Source of the DNA: Alphaproteobacteria bacterium
Lineage (GTDB): Bacteria; Pseudomonadota; Alphaproteobacteria; Rhizobiales; Devosiaceae
Reading direction: 5' to 3'
NCBI GenBank assembly: GCA_018828145.1
Contig: JAHJWO010000009.1
Location: 114,702-178,701 of the forward strand
Length of the DNA: 64,000 nt
Shown here in pieces: positions 37,248 to 57,843 of the stretch; positions within the stretch are counted from its first letter, which is position 1, and each line of letters starts with the position of its first letter. Position numbers and translations under genes: made by a program. Below the pieces are notes generated by a model, which searched no databases, was not told the DNA's origin, and saw only the letters and a list, made by a program, of their open reading frames with translations.

Positions 37248-37427
37248 GGCAATTTCCACACATCGCGATGTTTACCCGACCATGATCGCGGCCGGTGGCG
37301 TGATGCCTGTGGCCACGCCGTCCGTGGGCATCGCCCCTTTTCCCATCCGTATTCACCCGCCTTACCGGCCAAAGCAGCCGGCTGCATAAATTTCCCATCG
37401 CGACGCCATCGATGGGGGAGTGGCCCA

Positions 37428-38129
37428 ATGCAGACGCTGCAGATCCAGAAAGCCCTGAAGCAGAAGGGGTTCGATCCCGGTCCGCTCGATGGCGTGCGGG
37501 GCGCGTCCACGATCGCGGCCATCATGGCCTATCAGCGCGCCAACGGATTGGTGGTCGATGGCGTGGTGGGGCCGGCGACAGCCGCCAGGCTGTTTGACAG
37601 CAAGCCGCCGGCGGACGTGTCGTCCCTGCCGGGGCAGGCCCTGCCCTGGATGATCGGGGCCGAGGACCTGCTGGGGGTCAAGGAGGATACGTCGGACGCC
37701 GACAATCCGCTGATCATGGGCTGGGCCAAGGGGCTCAAGATCAGCTATGCCAATGACGAGACGGCGTGGTGCGGCCTGTTCGTCGCGCATTGCATCGGCA
37801 CCAACCTGCCCAATGAACCGCGCCCAAACAGTCCGCTGAGCGCCCGGGCCTGGCTGAAGTTCGGCAAGGCGACTTCCGCCCAGTTCGGGGCAGTTATCGT
37901 CTTCTGGCGCGGCTCGCCCGGCGGCTGGCAGGGCCATGTCGGCTTCTATGTTGGCGAGGATGACAAGGCCTATCACGTCCTGGGCGGCAACCAGAGCAAC
38001 CGCGTCAGCGTGGCCCGCATGCCCAAGGGGCGGTTTCTGGGCGCCCGCTGGCCGTCGCAGGTGGCCGACCCCAAGGCTGGCCCCCGCTGGCTCGATGCGC
38101 AGGGTGCGCTATCTCACGACGAGGCCTGA
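37428..38129 (+). CDS. Endolysin-like protein: peptidoglycan-binding domain plus TIGR02594/CHAP-type amidase
   Basis: The 233-residue protein joins an N-terminal peptidoglycan-binding domain (residues 1-56, with LQIQKALKQKGFDPGPLDG and VVDGVVGPAT) to a C-terminal cysteine-peptidase domain of the TIGR02594 type. The likely catalytic Cys115 lies in AWCGLFVAHC and His170 in GHVGFYVG. No signal peptide is seen, as in phage endolysins that need a holin. A GGGGGAG site stands seven bases before the ATG. It sits between tRNA-Trp and secE, an unusual place for such a gene, and may be a phage relic or a domesticated cell-wall enzyme. Confidence 0.88.
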   Translation: MQTLQIQKALKQKGFDPGPLDGVRGASTIAAIMAYQRANGLVVDGVVGPATAARLFDSKPPADVSSLPGQALPWMIGAEDLLGVKEDTSDADNPLIMGWAKGLKISYANDETAWCGLFVAHCIGTNLPNEPRPNSPLSARAWLKFGKATSAQFGAVIVFWRGSPGGWQGHVGFYVGEDDKAYHVLGGNQSNRVSVARMPKGRFLGARWPSQVADPKAGPRWLDAQGALSHDEA

Positions 38130-38254
38130 AGCGGCATTCTTGCTGCGCGCTGTTGCATTTGTGCGGGACTTTCTCTAGATAGCGCATTCCAGCCGTGCGG
38201 GACTCCTGCGCGGCCTTTGGTTTTGCACCAAAACACCAAAGAGTAGATTCGCTG

Positions 38255-38449
38255 ATGGCCCGTACGAACCCGATCCAGTTCCTGCAGCAAGTCCGGCAGG
38301 AAACCGCCAAGGTCACCTGGCCGGGCCGCAACGAGATCCTGATCTCCACGATCATGGTCCTCGTGCTGGTCGCGCTGGCGAGCCTGTTCTTCCTTCTGGC
38401 CGACCAGGTCATTTCGTTTCTGGTCGGACTGATGCTTTCGATCCGCTGA
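38255..38449 (+). CDS. secE: Preprotein translocase subunit SecE
   Basis: The 64-residue protein is the short single-helix form of SecE, which clamps SecY in the export channel. The conserved amphipathic part QVRQETAKVTWPGRNE precedes one membrane helix (residues 33-60). The ATG at 38255 is preferred over the upstream in-frame start at 38195, which adds unrelated residues. It heads the secE-nusG-rplKAJL-rpoBC cluster. Confidence 0.97.
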   Translation: MARTNPIQFLQQVRQETAKVTWPGRNEILISTIMVLVLVALASLFFLLADQVISFLVGLMLSIR

Positions 38450-38490
38450 GCGGGTCCCGAACACTATTATACTAGGAGCGGCGACGCTTA

Positions 38491-39021
38491 ATGGCCAAGC
38501 GCTGGTACATCGTTCAGGCTTACAGCAATTTCGAGCGCAAGGTGGCGGAGGATATCCGCCAGAAGGTTGCGCAGAAAAAGCTCGAGCATCTGTTTGAGGA
38601 CGTGATCGTTCCGACCGAAAAGGTCGTCGAGATCCGTCGCGGCCGCAAGGTGGATGCCGAGCGCAAGTTTTTCCCGGGCTATGTCCTGGTGAAGATGGAC
38701 ATGACCGACGAGGCGTTCCACCTGATCAAGAACACGCCCAAGGTCACCGGTTTCCTCGGCTCGGACAACAAGCCGATGCCGATCTCGGAAAAGGAAGCCA
38801 TGGCCATCCTGCAGCAGGTGCAGGAAGGCGTGGAGCATCCCAAGCCGTCCGTCTCGTTCGAAGTGGGCGAGAATGTGCGCGTGTCCGATGGCCCCTTCGC
38901 CAGCTTCAATGGCGTGGTGGAAGAAGTCGACGAAGAGCGCGCCCGCCTCAAGGTGGAAGTGTCGATCTTCGGTCGCCCCACTCCGGTGGAGCTCGAATAC
39001 GGTCAGGTCGAAAAGGTCTGA
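38491..39021 (+). CDS. nusG: Transcription termination/antitermination factor NusG
   Basis: NusG binds RNA polymerase to promote processivity and links it to Rho or the ribosome. The 176-residue protein has the NGN domain (residues 1-110, with RWYIVQAYSNFERKV and FFPGYVLV) and the KOW domain near 125-160 (VRVSDGPFASFNGVVEEVD). An AGGAG lies ten bases before the start. It is 41 bases after secE. Confidence 0.98.
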   Translation: MAKRWYIVQAYSNFERKVAEDIRQKVAQKKLEHLFEDVIVPTEKVVEIRRGRKVDAERKFFPGYVLVKMDMTDEAFHLIKNTPKVTGFLGSDNKPMPISEKEAMAILQQVQEGVEHPKPSVSFEVGENVRVSDGPFASFNGVVEEVDEERARLKVEVSIFGRPTPVELEYGQVEKV

Positions 39022-39030
39022 CCATCCTCT

Positions 39031-39069
39031 TTCCGGCAAGTTGCCGGAAAACTGCCAGCATGCTGGCAG
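39031..39069. repeat. Two adjacent palindromes after nusG
   Basis: TTCCGGCAA-G-TTGCCGGAA (39031-39049) is followed at once by the perfect 18-base palindrome made of CTGCCAGCA and TGCTGGCAG (39052-39069). No T-run follows. They lie in the nusG-rplK gap, where an L11-operon leader or processing site could be. Confidence 0.8.
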
Positions 39070-39203
39070 CAAATCTGTGGGAGAGGGCGGTTGCTGCCAA
39101 GCATCCGGACAAGCCTCAGACCACAGCGTCAAACGGTCCGCGTGACAGCGGGCGAATTTAGGGTGGCGCTGCGCAAGCACGCCAACTTCACTTAAGGACG
39201 ATT

Positions 39204-39632
39204 ATGGCAAAGAAAATCGTTGGCTACGTAAAGCTGCAGGTGCCCGCGGGCTCCGCGACGCCGTCCCCGCCGATCGGGCCGGCTCTCGGTCAGCGCGGCC
39301 TGAACATCATGGAATTCTGCAAGGCGTTCAATGCCGCCACGCAGGAACTGGAAAAGGGTTCGCCCATTCCGGTCGTGATCACCGCCTATGCCGACAAGAG
39401 CTTCACTTTCGAGATGAAGCAGCCGCCGGTTACCTACTTCATCAAGAAGGCCGTCAACCTGAAGTCGGGCAGCAAGCTGCCGGGCAAGGAATCGGCTGGC
39501 ACGATCACCACGGCTCAGCTCCGTGATATCGCCGCCAAGAAGATGAAGGATCTCAACGCCGACAATATCGATGCTGCCGTGTCGATGATTGCAGGCTCTG
39601 CCCGTTCCATGGGCATTCAGGTCGAGGGCTGA
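39204..39632 (+). CDS. rplK: 50S ribosomal protein L11
   Basis: The 142-residue protein binds 23S rRNA at the GTPase-associated centre, where translation factors and RelA act. The typical N-terminal domain [22 protein letters not shown] (read across residues 8-29) and the C-terminal RNA-binding part ending [12 protein letters not shown] are complete. Four bases separate it from rplA. Confidence 0.98.
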   Translation: MAKKIVGYVKLQVPAGSATPSPPIGPALGQRGLNIMEFCKAFNAATQELEKGSPIPVVITAYADKSFTFEMKQPPVTYFIKKAVNLKSGSKLPGKESAGTITTAQLRDIAAKKMKDLNADNIDAAVSMIAGSARSMGIQVEG

Positions 39633-39635
39633 TAA

Positions 39636-40322
39636 ATGGCTGGCAAGAAGATCACCAAGGCCCGCGAGGGCATCGACCGCAACAAGCTCTACAAGCTCGA
39701 CGAAGCCATCAAGATGGTGAAGTCGCGCGCCTCCGCCAAGTTCGATGAAACCATCGAAATCGCGATCAACCTCGGCGTTGATCCGCGCCACGCCGACCAG
39801 ATGGTCCGTGGTGTGGTGACCCTGCCCAACGGCACTGGCAAGACCGTGCGCGTGGCCGTGTTCGCCAAGGATGCCAAGGCTGACGAGGCCCGCAAGGCCG
39901 GTGCAGACATCGTTGGCGCCGAAGACCTGATGGAACAGATCCAGGCTGGCAAGATCGATTTCGATCGCTGCATTGCCACCCCGGACATGATGCCGCTGGT
40001 CGGTCGCCTAGGTAAGATCCTGGGCCCGCGCAACCTGATGCCGAACCCCAAGGTCGGCACGGTTACTCCCGATGTCGCCGGCGCCGTCAAGGCTGCCAAG
40101 GGTGGCGCTGTGGAATACCGCGTCGAAAAGGCCGGTATCCTGCATGCTGGTGTTGGCAAGGTTTCCTTCTCGGAAGAAGCCCTGCTGCAGAACATCAAGG
40201 CGTTCACCGACGCCGTGCAGAAGTCCAAGCCCGCCGGCGCCAAGGGCACCTATGTGAAGCGCGTTGCCGTGTCTTCGACCATGGGTCCTGGCGTTCACGT
40301 CGAGCCCGCTTCGGCGATGTAA
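39636..40322 (+). CDS. rplA: 50S ribosomal protein L1
   Basis: L1 forms the mobile stalk that helps deacylated tRNA leave the ribosome, and in many bacteria it represses its own rplKA mRNA. The 228-residue protein has the two-domain layout with [14 protein letters not shown] and [15 protein letters not shown]. It is complete and ends before the long L10 leader. Confidence 0.98.
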   Translation: MAGKKITKAREGIDRNKLYKLDEAIKMVKSRASAKFDETIEIAINLGVDPRHADQMVRGVVTLPNGTGKTVRVAVFAKDAKADEARKAGADIVGAEDLMEQIQAGKIDFDRCIATPDMMPLVGRLGKILGPRNLMPNPKVGTVTPDVAGAVKAAKGGAVEYRVEKAGILHAGVGKVSFSEEALLQNIKAFTDAVQKSKPAGAKGTYVKRVAVSSTMGPGVHVEPASAM

Positions 40323-40634
40323 TTCAAATTCCGGGCGGCTTCGGTCGCCCGGTCTTGTTCCTCGCAAGAGGGACATAAGTCCTGTCCGAGACTGCCGGTG
40401 CCAGCCGATTTGGGTTGGCTTAATGTCGCAAGATGCCAGCATAGATGGGGTGAAGACCGAAATTTCCTGCCCGCAAGGGCAGGGTGATAGCGGTTCGAAC
40501 CAGGCCAGTTGCCCTTGCGGGCAGCACGGTTGACAGGCGTTTAACCGTTGCTCCTCTCCTCCTTCTGGAGATCGGAGGGCAGCAATTGGCAATGGCCCGA
40601 CTGACTTTCGTCGGGCTCAATGTGGAGACTAGCA
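40323..40634 (+). ncRNA. L10 leader region upstream of rplJ
   Basis: This 312-base gap is the usual place of the L10 leader, the mRNA structure bound by the L10-L12 complex to repress rplJL. It contains a 15-base inverted repeat (40467-40481 with 40510-40524, loop 28 bases) and a GCCCGAC/GTCGGGC hairpin (40595-40616) shortly before the rplJ start. The presence of a leader is inferred from position and structure; the exact kink-turn was not modelled. Confidence 0.6.
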
Positions 40635-41156
40635 GTGGAAAGAGCGGAAAAGCGTGAGCTTGTCGCATCGCTTCAGTCAGCCCTTACGGGCGCTGGATCG
40701 ATCGTCCTCGCGCAAAATGCCGGTCTGACCGTGGCCAATCTGGAAGCCCTTCGCCGCGAGGTGAAGGCTGCCGGTGGTCACGTGAAGGTCGCGAAGAACC
40801 GTCTTGCCAAGCTTGCTCTTAAAGAAACCGACAATGCGGACATGTCGGCCCTGTTTACCGGGCCGATCGTCATCGCTTATGCGGCCGATCCCATGACTGC
40901 GCCCAAGATTGCGGCAAAGTTTGCTGAAAAGAACGCGAAATACGTCGTTCTTGGTGGCGCCATGGGCAAGACCGCGCTTGACGCGAATAACGTCAAGGCG
41001 CTGGCGACCATGCCTTCGCTCAACGAGCTGCGTGCAACGCTGGCCGGGATGCTCAAGCAGCCCGCTACGCGTATCGCGTCGGTCATCGTGGCGCCGGCAG
41101 GTGGCATCGCTCGTGTGTTGGCCGCTCATGCGGAAAAGAGCAACGAAGCAGCGTAA
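40635..41156 (+). CDS. rplJ: 50S ribosomal protein L10
   Basis: L10 is the base of the flexible stalk and holds the L7/L12 dimers through its C-terminal helix. I chose the GTG at 40635 (start VERAEKRELV), which gives 173 residues, the usual length. The start at 40620 adds five residues. The sequence AGGHVKVAKNRLAKLAL and an alanine-rich tail are typical. Confidence 0.97.
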   Translation: MERAEKRELVASLQSALTGAGSIVLAQNAGLTVANLEALRREVKAAGGHVKVAKNRLAKLALKETDNADMSALFTGPIVIAYAADPMTAPKIAAKFAEKNAKYVVLGGAMGKTALDANNVKALATMPSLNELRATLAGMLKQPATRIASVIVAPAGGIARVLAAHAEKSNEAA

Positions 41157-41222
41157 CCCCATCGGTCCTTCACAGGATCAATTCTGGTTTGAACTGAACA
41201 CCTAAAAAGAGAGATTTATCAA

Positions 41223-41597
41223 ATGGCCGATCTCGCCAAGATTGTAGACGACCTGTCTGCCCTGACCGTTCTGGAAGCTTCCGAACTGTCGAAGATGCTG
41301 GAAGAAAAGTGGGGCGTTTCCGCCGCCGCTCCGGTTGCTGTTGCCGCTGCTGGCGGTGGCGCTGCTGCTCCGGCTGCTGAAGAAAAGACCGAATTTGACG
41401 TGATCCTTGCCTCGTTCGGCGAGAACAAGATCAACGTCATCAAGGAAGTCCGCGCCATCACCGGCCTGGGTCTCGGCGAAGCCAAGGCTCTGGTTGAGGC
41501 TGCTCCCAAGGCCGTCAAGGAAGGTGTCAACAAGGCTGAAGCCGAAGACATCAAGAAGAAGCTGGAAGACGCCGGCGCCAAGGTCGAATTCAAGTAA
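41223..41597 (+). CDS. rplL: 50S ribosomal protein L7/L12
   Basis: The 124-residue acidic stalk protein recruits elongation and release factors. It has the N-terminal dimer helix, an Ala-rich hinge (about residues 37-58) and the C-terminal factor-binding domain with [26 protein letters not shown] precedes the start. Confidence 0.98.
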   Translation: MADLAKIVDDLSALTVLEASELSKMLEEKWGVSAAAPVAVAAAGGGAAAPAAEEKTEFDVILASFGENKINVIKEVRAITGLGLGEAKALVEAAPKAVKEGVNKAEAEDIKKKLEDAGAKVEFK

Positions 41598-41966
41598 TTT
41601 CGATCCCTGCCTTGAAATTTGCGAAATGGCGCGCTATGTGCCATTTCGCTACTTCGTCTCTACGAGATGATTCGCCGGACCGATTGGATGGGTCCAGGCG
41701 CCAATTTGCGGAAATAATGACGATCTGGATGTCTCAGGCTTGCTGACGCCTCTTTGACCTCGGGCGCCCTTTGGGCGCCGTGGGGCTTTTTGCGTTGCTG
41801 CCATTTGCCGATATCCGCTTCCCTGCGACAGGCTTGGGGAAGTGGCGAGACATGCAGGAGCCTGCAGAGAATTGACTACCGGGCATATATCCCGAGACCC
41901 GACGGCTGATAGTCGGATCTTTGGATATCTGCCTCCGAGACAAATCGCAAAGAAACAGGAGCTTTC
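41598..41966. promoter_or_regulatory. 369-base rplL-rpoB gap with two stem-loops
   Basis: A perfect ten-base stem GCGAAATGGC/GCCATTTCGC (41621-41649) follows rplL. A second hairpin GGCGCCC/GGGCGCC (41763-41779) is followed eight bases later by a T-run. In other bacteria this gap holds a partial terminator and an RNase III site that lower rpoBC expression relative to the ribosomal genes. A similar role is inferred here. No gene is supported. Confidence 0.6.
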
Positions 41967-46109
<4,143 letters not shown>

Positions 46110-46189
46110 TCCGGCACTTCCTACCCCCATTCATTTTCCGTTCAGGCTCGTGACGAAATCACGGCCTGGGCGGATAGAGGAGAGAATTG

Positions 46190-50374
<4,185 letters not shown>

Positions 50375-50400
50375 GCGACGGCATCAGCAATAGAATGGGG

Positions 50401-50427
50401 AAGGGGCCTTCGGGCCCCTTTCTTTTT
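50401..50427 (+). terminator. Intrinsic terminator after rpoC
   Basis: AAGGGGCC and GGCCCCTT form an eight-base stem capped by a TTCG tetraloop and followed by TCTTTTT, 27 bases after the rpoC stop. Confidence 0.95.
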
Positions 50428-50527
50428 ACCGCCGGCAGGGACCAGCCTGCCGCCAGAATTCGGGCAATTCGCTTGCAGCATGCTGGCGGTTTTCTTGCGT
50501 TTTCGGCGTGACTGGCGTCCGGACGTG

Positions 50528-50549
50528 AAAAGGGGCCCGAACGGGCCCC
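50528..50549 (-). terminator. Intrinsic terminator of the YbjN-domain gene
   Basis: GGGGCCC and GGGCCCC form a seven-base stem (50532-50549). Read on the minus strand it is followed by a T-run (AAAA on the plus strand at 50528-50531). It lies 26 bases beyond the stop of the minus-strand gene. Confidence 0.88.
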
Positions 50550-50574
50550 TGATCCAATCGAAAATTTGGCAATG

Positions 50575-51042
50575 TCACTTATAGCCGACATGCTCGGAAA
50601 ACTGCCCGACCACCATGTTCCAGAGGCCGAACTGGGAGTCGAGATACTCGGCGGTGACGCCCTGGACCAGGTCGACGTCCATCTCGATACAGGCGTCGTC
50701 ATCGGGGTCGAGATAGGCGCGGCTGAAGCGCTTGTTGTAGTTCCAGTCGTTGATCAGCTCGAGCGAGGGCTTGAGATCGAGAAAGCCGAGATAGAAGTTG
50801 AGGTCTTCGCAATCGGTGTTGTCGGTGCAGTTGCGGAAATAGACCTGGTAGGTGATGCCCTCGATCTTGCCGGTGATCTGCGGATCGCCGTTGCTCTGGG
50901 TGGTGAGCGTCGCCGAGCCGTAGCCGCGCGCCGCATTGAGGATTTCATCGGTGTCGGCACCGGTCAGCAGCGTCTGGGCCTGGGCCGACATGGTGGCCGC
51001 GAGCGCGAGCGCTCCGGCGGCAATTACAGACATGAGCTTCAA
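50575..51042 (-). CDS. Secreted YbjN-domain protein
   Basis: The protein has a signal peptide ending near SAQAQ and a mature part of about 130 residues. Its YVQVYFR-like strand (here YQVYFRNCTDNTDCEDL) and the ending NDWNYNKRFSRAYLD...CIEMD match the YbjN domain, a fold related to type III secretion chaperones. Three cysteines are present in the mature part. I favour a TTG start at 51042 (GGGAG seven bases upstream, giving MKLMSVIAAG); ATG 51033 is also possible. It interrupts the rpoC-rpsL neighbourhood on the opposite strand. The function is unknown. Confidence 0.8.
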   Translation of the reverse strand: MKLMSVIAAGALALAATMSAQAQTLLTGADTDEILNAARGYGSATLTTQSNGDPQITGKIEGITYQVYFRNCTDNTDCEDLNFYLGFLDLKPSLELINDWNYNKRFSRAYLDPDDDACIEMDVDLVQGVTAEYLDSQFGLWNMVVGQFSEHVGYK

Positions 51043-51260
51043 TCGGATTCTCCCTTGACCGGTACACATCCATCCGGTTGTGCCCCAATTGGTGACTGCC
51101 GGGAAGACGGTCCTGCACAATTTGGTGGCGCAGGGAAGCGTCGGTGCCCCGACCGGGGCAAGAGAGGGCAGGGGAATGATCGGCCGTTTTTGCGCCCGAG
51201 ACTGCAAGAGCATTGCAAGCCCCTGCATGGCTCCATCGCGGTTTTTTCACGAAAGAATCC

Positions 51261-51289
51261 TTGACGCGCGGGAGAGTCGGCTCTAAACA
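51261..51289 (+). promoter_or_regulatory. Promoter of the str/S10 ribosomal cluster
   Basis: TTGACG (51261-51266) and TAAACA (51284-51289) are separated by exactly 17 bases, a good sigma-70-type promoter for alphaproteobacteria. It lies about 245 bases upstream of rpsL and reads toward it, leaving a long leader. Confidence 0.75.
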
Positions 51290-51442
51290 GCGCCTACCTA
51301 AGCGGTCGGTCGTGATTGTCACACCGGGTTCCTGCCATCTTGTGCGGGCATCCAGGACACTCAAACACACTGTCGGGTAACTAGACGAAGCAAATCCTTG
51401 TGCGCATGACTGCCCATTTCGTGGGTGGTCCGCTGCAATAAA

Positions 51443-51497
51443 GGCGCCGCCGTACTCCTTAGGGAGGTCGGATGAGCGCCGTTTTGGTTTGCTTTTC
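51443..51497 (+). promoter_or_regulatory. Structured, T-rich segment in the rpsL leader
   Basis: GGCGC (51443-51447) pairs with GCGCC (51476-51480) around an inner CTCC/GGAG hairpin. A G/T-rich stretch ending in a T-run follows (to about 51497), 38 bases before rpsL. It could act as an attenuator or a binding site for a ribosomal protein. Confidence 0.4.
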
Positions 51498-51534
51498 TAG
51501 ACCGCAATGAATTTTGGACGATGGAAAGAGCGCA

Positions 51535-51906
51535 ATGCCCACCATTAATCAGCTGATCCGCAAACCACGCGCCAGCAAGCCAAAGCGGAACAAGGTTCCG
51601 GCCATGGAAGCAAACCCGCAGAAGCGCGGCGTTTGCTCTCGCGTCTATACGACGACCCCGAAGAAGCCGAACTCGGCTCTGCGCAAGGTCGCCAAGGTTC
51701 GCCTGACCAATCAGCGCGAAGTCATTTCGTATATTCCGGGTGAAGGCCACAACCTGCAGGAGCACTCCGTGGTCCTGATCCGTGGCGGCCGCGTTCGCGA
51801 CCTTCCGGGCGTTCGCTATCACGTGCTCCGCGGTGTCCTCGACACGCAGAGCGTCAAGGACCGCAAGCAGCGCCGGTCCAAGTACGGCGCGAAGCGTCCG
51901 AAGTAA
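51535..51906 (+). CDS. rpsL: 30S ribosomal protein S12
   Basis: The 123-residue protein sits at the decoding centre. The streptomycin-related lysines are normal: [14 protein letters not shown], and the conserved [12 protein letters not shown] region later. The ATG at 51535 (MPTINQLI) is the family start; the frame open from 51514 adds seven unrelated residues. It begins the str operon. Confidence 0.98.
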   Translation: MPTINQLIRKPRASKPKRNKVPAMEANPQKRGVCSRVYTTTPKKPNSALRKVAKVRLTNQREVISYIPGEGHNLQEHSVVLIRGGRVRDLPGVRYHVLRGVLDTQSVKDRKQRRSKYGAKRPK

Positions 51907-51918
51907 GGAGATCGAGAT

Positions 51919-52389
51919 ATGTCCCGTCGTCACCGCGCAGAAAAGCGCGACGTCATTCCGGACGCCAAGTTCGGCGATCTGGTCCTTACCAAGTTCATGA
52001 ACTCGCTCATGAAGGACGGCAAGAAGTCGGCTGCCGAAAGCATCGTCTATGGTGCGTTCGAAATCGTCGAAGCCAAGAGCAAGCAGGACCCGATCACGGT
52101 GTTCCACACGGCTCTGGACAACATCCGTCCGTCCGTGGAAGTCCGGTCGCGCCGCGTTGGTGGTGCAACCTACCAGGTTCCGGTCGAAGTCCGTACCGAT
52201 CGTCAGCAGGCCCTGGCCATTCGCTGGCTCATCGAGTCCGCCCGCAAGCGCGGTGAGAACACCATGCGTGAACGCCTGTCCGGCGAGCTCATGGATGCCC
52301 TCAATGGTCGCGGCCAGGCCGTCAAGAAGCGCGAAGATACGCACCGTATGGCTGATGCCAACCGTGCCTTCTCGCACTACCGCTGGTAG
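51919..52389 (+). CDS. rpsG: 30S ribosomal protein S7
   Basis: S7 starts assembly of the 30S head by binding the 3' domain of 16S rRNA, and it can repress its own operon. The 156-residue protein is complete, with the typical [12 protein letters not shown] start, [14 protein letters not shown] and C-terminal AFSHYRW. AGGAG precedes the ATG by eight bases, and the gene is 12 bases after rpsL. Confidence 0.98.
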   Translation: MSRRHRAEKRDVIPDAKFGDLVLTKFMNSLMKDGKKSAAESIVYGAFEIVEAKSKQDPITVFHTALDNIRPSVEVRSRRVGGATYQVPVEVRTDRQQALAIRWLIESARKRGENTMRERLSGELMDALNGRGQAVKKREDTHRMADANRAFSHYRW

Positions 52390-52401
52390 TAGGAGCGCCC
52401 A

Positions 52402-54492
<2,091 letters not shown>

Positions 54493-54563
54493 GGCCGATA
54501 AAGCCTAAACAAGAAACTGAAACTCAAGGTTGGCCGCAGGGCTAACGAATACGGAGAGAAGCG

Positions 54564-55754
<1,191 letters not shown>

Positions 55755-55768
55755 GCCTCTAGAGACAT

Positions 55769-55806
55769 TCGCGGCGCGCGGATGAACGCGCGCCGCGATC
55801 CCTTTT
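55769..55806 (+). terminator. Strong stem-loop between tuf and rpsJ
   Basis: TCGCGGCGCGCG and CGCGCGCCGCGA form a perfect twelve-base stem with a six-base loop, followed by TCCCTTTT. The T-run is short, so it may be a partial terminator or processing site that separates the str and S10 units. Confidence 0.75.
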
Positions 55807-55822
55807 CGTCAGGATTTACAAG

Positions 55823-56131
<309 letters not shown>

Positions 56132-56214
56132 AGTAACGAGTTTCCGCGCGTACCGAACAAAGGGTCCTCTGAAACCATGACCCGGTACAGCGCCAAATGA
56201 GAAGGTAATAACCG

Positions 56215-56916
56215 ATGCGTTCTGGATTGATCGCACAGAAGCTGGGCATGACCCGCATTTTCGCTGAGGACGGCTCGCACGTTCCTGTGACGGTGCTGGG
56301 CCTGCAGAACTGCCAGGTGGTGGGCCAGCGGACCGCGGATAAGGACGGCTATGTCGCGCTGCAGCTTGGCGCTGGCCAGGCCAAGGCCAAGAACACGACC
56401 AAGGCAGAGCGCGGCCAGTTCGCCGTTGCCAAGGTCGAGCCCAAGCGTCACGTCGCGGAATTCCGCGTTGACGAAGCCAACCTCATCGAGGTCGGCGCGC
56501 AGCTGCAGGCTGACCATTTCGTCGAAGGCCAGCTGGTGGACGTCACCGGCACTTCGATCGGCAAGGGTTTTGCCGGCGGTATGAAGCGCTGGAACTTCGG
56601 CGGCCTGCGTGCAACGCACGGCGTGTCGGTTTCGCACCGCTCGATCGGTTCTACCGGTGGTCGTCAGGACCCGGGTAAGACCTTCAAGAACAAGAAGATG
56701 CCGGGCCATATGGGCGATCGTCGCATCACCACGCAGAACGTCAAGGTCGTCAAGACCGACGTCGAGCGCGGTTTGATCATGATCCAGGGTTCGGTTCCGG
56801 GCGCCAAGGGCGCTTGGATCATGATCAAGGACGCGGTGAAGAAGCCGGCCCCCAAGGGCGCTGCCTTCCCGGGCTCGTTCAAGGCCGCCGCTGAAGTCGC
56901 GGGGGAAGGTAACTAA
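56215..56916 (+). CDS. rplC: 50S ribosomal protein L3
   Basis: L3 is an early assembly protein near the peptidyl-transferase centre. The 233-residue sequence begins [14 protein letters not shown] and has the long loop with [20 protein letters not shown]. The tail is a little longer than in enteric L3. It directly abuts rplD. Confidence 0.98.
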   Translation: MRSGLIAQKLGMTRIFAEDGSHVPVTVLGLQNCQVVGQRTADKDGYVALQLGAGQAKAKNTTKAERGQFAVAKVEPKRHVAEFRVDEANLIEVGAQLQADHFVEGQLVDVTGTSIGKGFAGGMKRWNFGGLRATHGVSVSHRSIGSTGGRQDPGKTFKNKKMPGHMGDRRITTQNVKVVKTDVERGLIMIQGSVPGAKGAWIMIKDAVKKPAPKGAAFPGSFKAAAEVAGEGN

Positions 56917-57537
56917 ATGGAACTCAAGGTCACAACCCTCGACGGCAAGGCCGCTGGTAGCATCCAGCTCGCCGACGACGTCTTCGGTCTGGAAGTCCGC
57001 CAGGACATCCTGCACCGCATGGTCCGTTATCAGCAGCTCAAGGCGATGGCTGGCACGCACGATGTGAAGCATCGTTCGGAAGGCGTCCGCACGGGCAAGA
57101 AGTTCGTGAAGCAGAAGGGCTCGGGCGGCGCTCGCCATGGCGATCGCAAGGCTCCGCAGTTCCGTGGCGGCGGCCGTGCATTCGGTCCGACCCCGCGCAG
57201 CCATGCCATCGATCTTCCCAAGAAGGTCCGCGCCCTGGCGCTGAAGCATGCCCTGTCGTCCAAGGCCAAGTCCGGCTCGCTGATCGTCGTCGACAGTATT
57301 GCCCAGAAGGAAACCAAGACCGCCGGTCTGCTGGCAACCTTCGGCAAGCTGGAATGGACCAACGCGCTGATCATCGATGGTGCAGCAGTGGACCAGCACT
57401 TCGCGCTGTCCGCCCGCAACATCCCGCATATCGACGTGCTGCCGGTGCAGGGGATCAACGTTGTGTCGATCCTCAAGCGCGACAAGCTCGTCCTGACCAA
57501 GGCAGCGCTCGAAGCGCTCGAAGCGAGGTTCGCATGA
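56917..57537 (+). CDS. rplD: 50S ribosomal protein L4
   Basis: The 206-residue protein lines the exit tunnel with its loop ([21 protein letters not shown], read in part). In E. coli L4 also represses the S10 operon. It overlaps rplW by four bases (ATGA). Confidence 0.98.
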   Translation: MELKVTTLDGKAAGSIQLADDVFGLEVRQDILHRMVRYQQLKAMAGTHDVKHRSEGVRTGKKFVKQKGSGGARHGDRKAPQFRGGGRAFGPTPRSHAIDLPKKVRALALKHALSSKAKSGSLIVVDSIAQKETKTAGLLATFGKLEWTNALIIDGAAVDQHFALSARNIPHIDVLPVQGINVVSILKRDKLVLTKAALEALEARFA

Positions 57538-57827
57538 ACAAGCTTGCCGCATACGACATCGTTCGGAACCCCGTCGTGACTGAGAAGTCCACGATGGCTT
57601 CGGAAAACAACCAGGTCGTTTTCGACGTGGCGATCGATGCCAACAAGACCGATATCAAGGCTGCCGTCGAGCAGCTGTTCTCGGTCAAGGTCAAGGCAGT
57701 GAATACCCTGGTCCGCAAGGGCAAGGTGAAGCGCTTCCGTGGCAAGATTGGCACGCGCAACGACGTCAAGAAGGCGATCGTGACCCTCGTCGACGGCCAG
57801 TCGATCGATATTTCGACCGGCCTCTAA
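57534..57827 (+). CDS. rplW: 50S ribosomal protein L23
   Basis: The 97-residue protein stands at the tunnel exit and is the docking site for trigger factor and the signal recognition particle. It starts [18 protein letters not shown]; the longer open frame from 57354 lies inside rplD and is not real. The [18 protein letters not shown] stretch is typical. Confidence 0.98.
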   Translation: MNKLAAYDIVRNPVVTEKSTMASENNQVVFDVAIDANKTDIKAAVEQLFSVKVKAVNTLVRKGKVKRFRGKIGTRNDVKKAIVTLVDGQSIDISTGL

Positions 57828-57843
57828 GGGATAAGAGACAAAA

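Noticed and set aside
51535..51906. Possible streptomycin-resistance change in rpsL
   Set aside because: The lysines in PKKPNS and the later conserved loop are unmodified.
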